Shown one piece after another: positions 13,361-13,471 of a stretch of 13,471 nt of DNA. The DNA is taken from positions 1-13,471 of the forward strand of contig DASVES010000004.1 in the NCBI GenBank assembly GCA_036380435.1, given 5' to 3'. Numbering within the stretch: position 1 is the first letter of the stretch; each line of letters starts with the position of its first letter. The notes under the pieces were generated by a model. The model was not told the DNA's origin. It was given only the letters and a program-made list of their open reading frames with translations, and did no database searches. Position numbers and translations under genes: made by a program. Origin of the DNA: DASQDT01 sp036380435 (GTDB lineage: Bacteria > Acidobacteriota > Blastocatellia > Pyrinomonadales > Pyrinomonadaceae).

Positions 13361-13471
13361 CATTGGTTGGCCGCCTTGCTCTGTCTTGCGGCTGTGCCGG
13401 GGAACGGCATCCCTTTATCGCGCAGCCTCTCGAAAGTCTTGATTGACCGCCGAAGGTCGCCGATGTCTTTC
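13360..13471 (-). CDS. 3' end of an unidentified gene (partial, 36 codons seen)
   Basis: A - strand frame enters from the right edge and ends at TGA (complement of 13360-13362). The visible C-terminus reads DIGDLRRSIKTFERLRDKGM followed by PFPGTAARQSKAANQ. Amphipathic charge spacing and normal codon use suggest real coding. The end resembles a helix-turn-helix-like tail, but too little is visible to name a family. Its stop overlaps (ATGA) an ATG opening a 20-codon frame. Confidence 0.55.
   Translation of the reverse strand, partial: KDIGDLRRSIKTFERLRDKGMPFPGTAARQSKAANQ

Overview
The window is GC-rich bacterial chromosome with strong G/C bias at third codon positions. Several traits fit Acidobacteriota, probably the Blastocatellia/Pyrinomonadaceae side: a secreted matrixin-type protease that ends in a DUF4214-type region, a secreted subtilase with a methionine-rich hexapeptide tail, class II phosphodiesterase-like and PrsW-type genes, and palindromic intergenic repeats. 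This placement is inferred from gene style, because no rRNA or other taxonomic marker is present.

Layout. Bases 1-2560 hold small genes read on the + strand: two short basic proteins (398-628, 851-1027), a DinB/DUF1572-type protein (1095-1634), a 7Fe-type ferredoxin (1808-2092) with a strong terminator, and a one-helix membrane protein (2134-2559, start uncertain). Bases 2649-4654 hold a - strand pair, a PrsW-type intramembrane protease followed by a metallo-beta-lactamase-fold phosphodiesterase-like enzyme. A 16-bp sequence is repeated twice in the gap between them. A divergent intergenic region (4655-5040) leads to a + strand run: a two-helix membrane protein with a helical C-terminal region, an overlapping zinc-ribbon gene, a Wza-type polysaccharide export protein with a clear terminator, and a small two-helix membrane protein.

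Bases 8199-12842 hold two convergent genes for large exported proteases. The + strand gene has a clear terminator-promoter-leader-hairpin arrangement and encodes a matrixin-like zinc protease with a carboxypeptidase-regulatory-like segment and a DUF4214-type C-terminus. The - strand gene encodes an S8 subtilase whose last 154 residues are 26 near-perfect hexapeptides of the type G-I-L-M-G-D. Three more copies of the same hexapeptide lie inside the catalytic domain, between the catalytic Asp and His. Between the two genes are a paired palindromic repeat and a 27-bp-stem bidirectional terminator.

Bases 12843-13359 are intergenic, visibly lower in GC and rich in palindromes, and end at the 3' end of an unidentified - strand gene that runs off the window.

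The most unusual item is the subtilase. Its repeat tail is 18% Met, has an Asp at almost every sixth residue and has no Lys, Arg or His. The internal copies suggest the repeat is part of how the protease works or is controlled. No complete multi-gene defence or mobile system was recognised.
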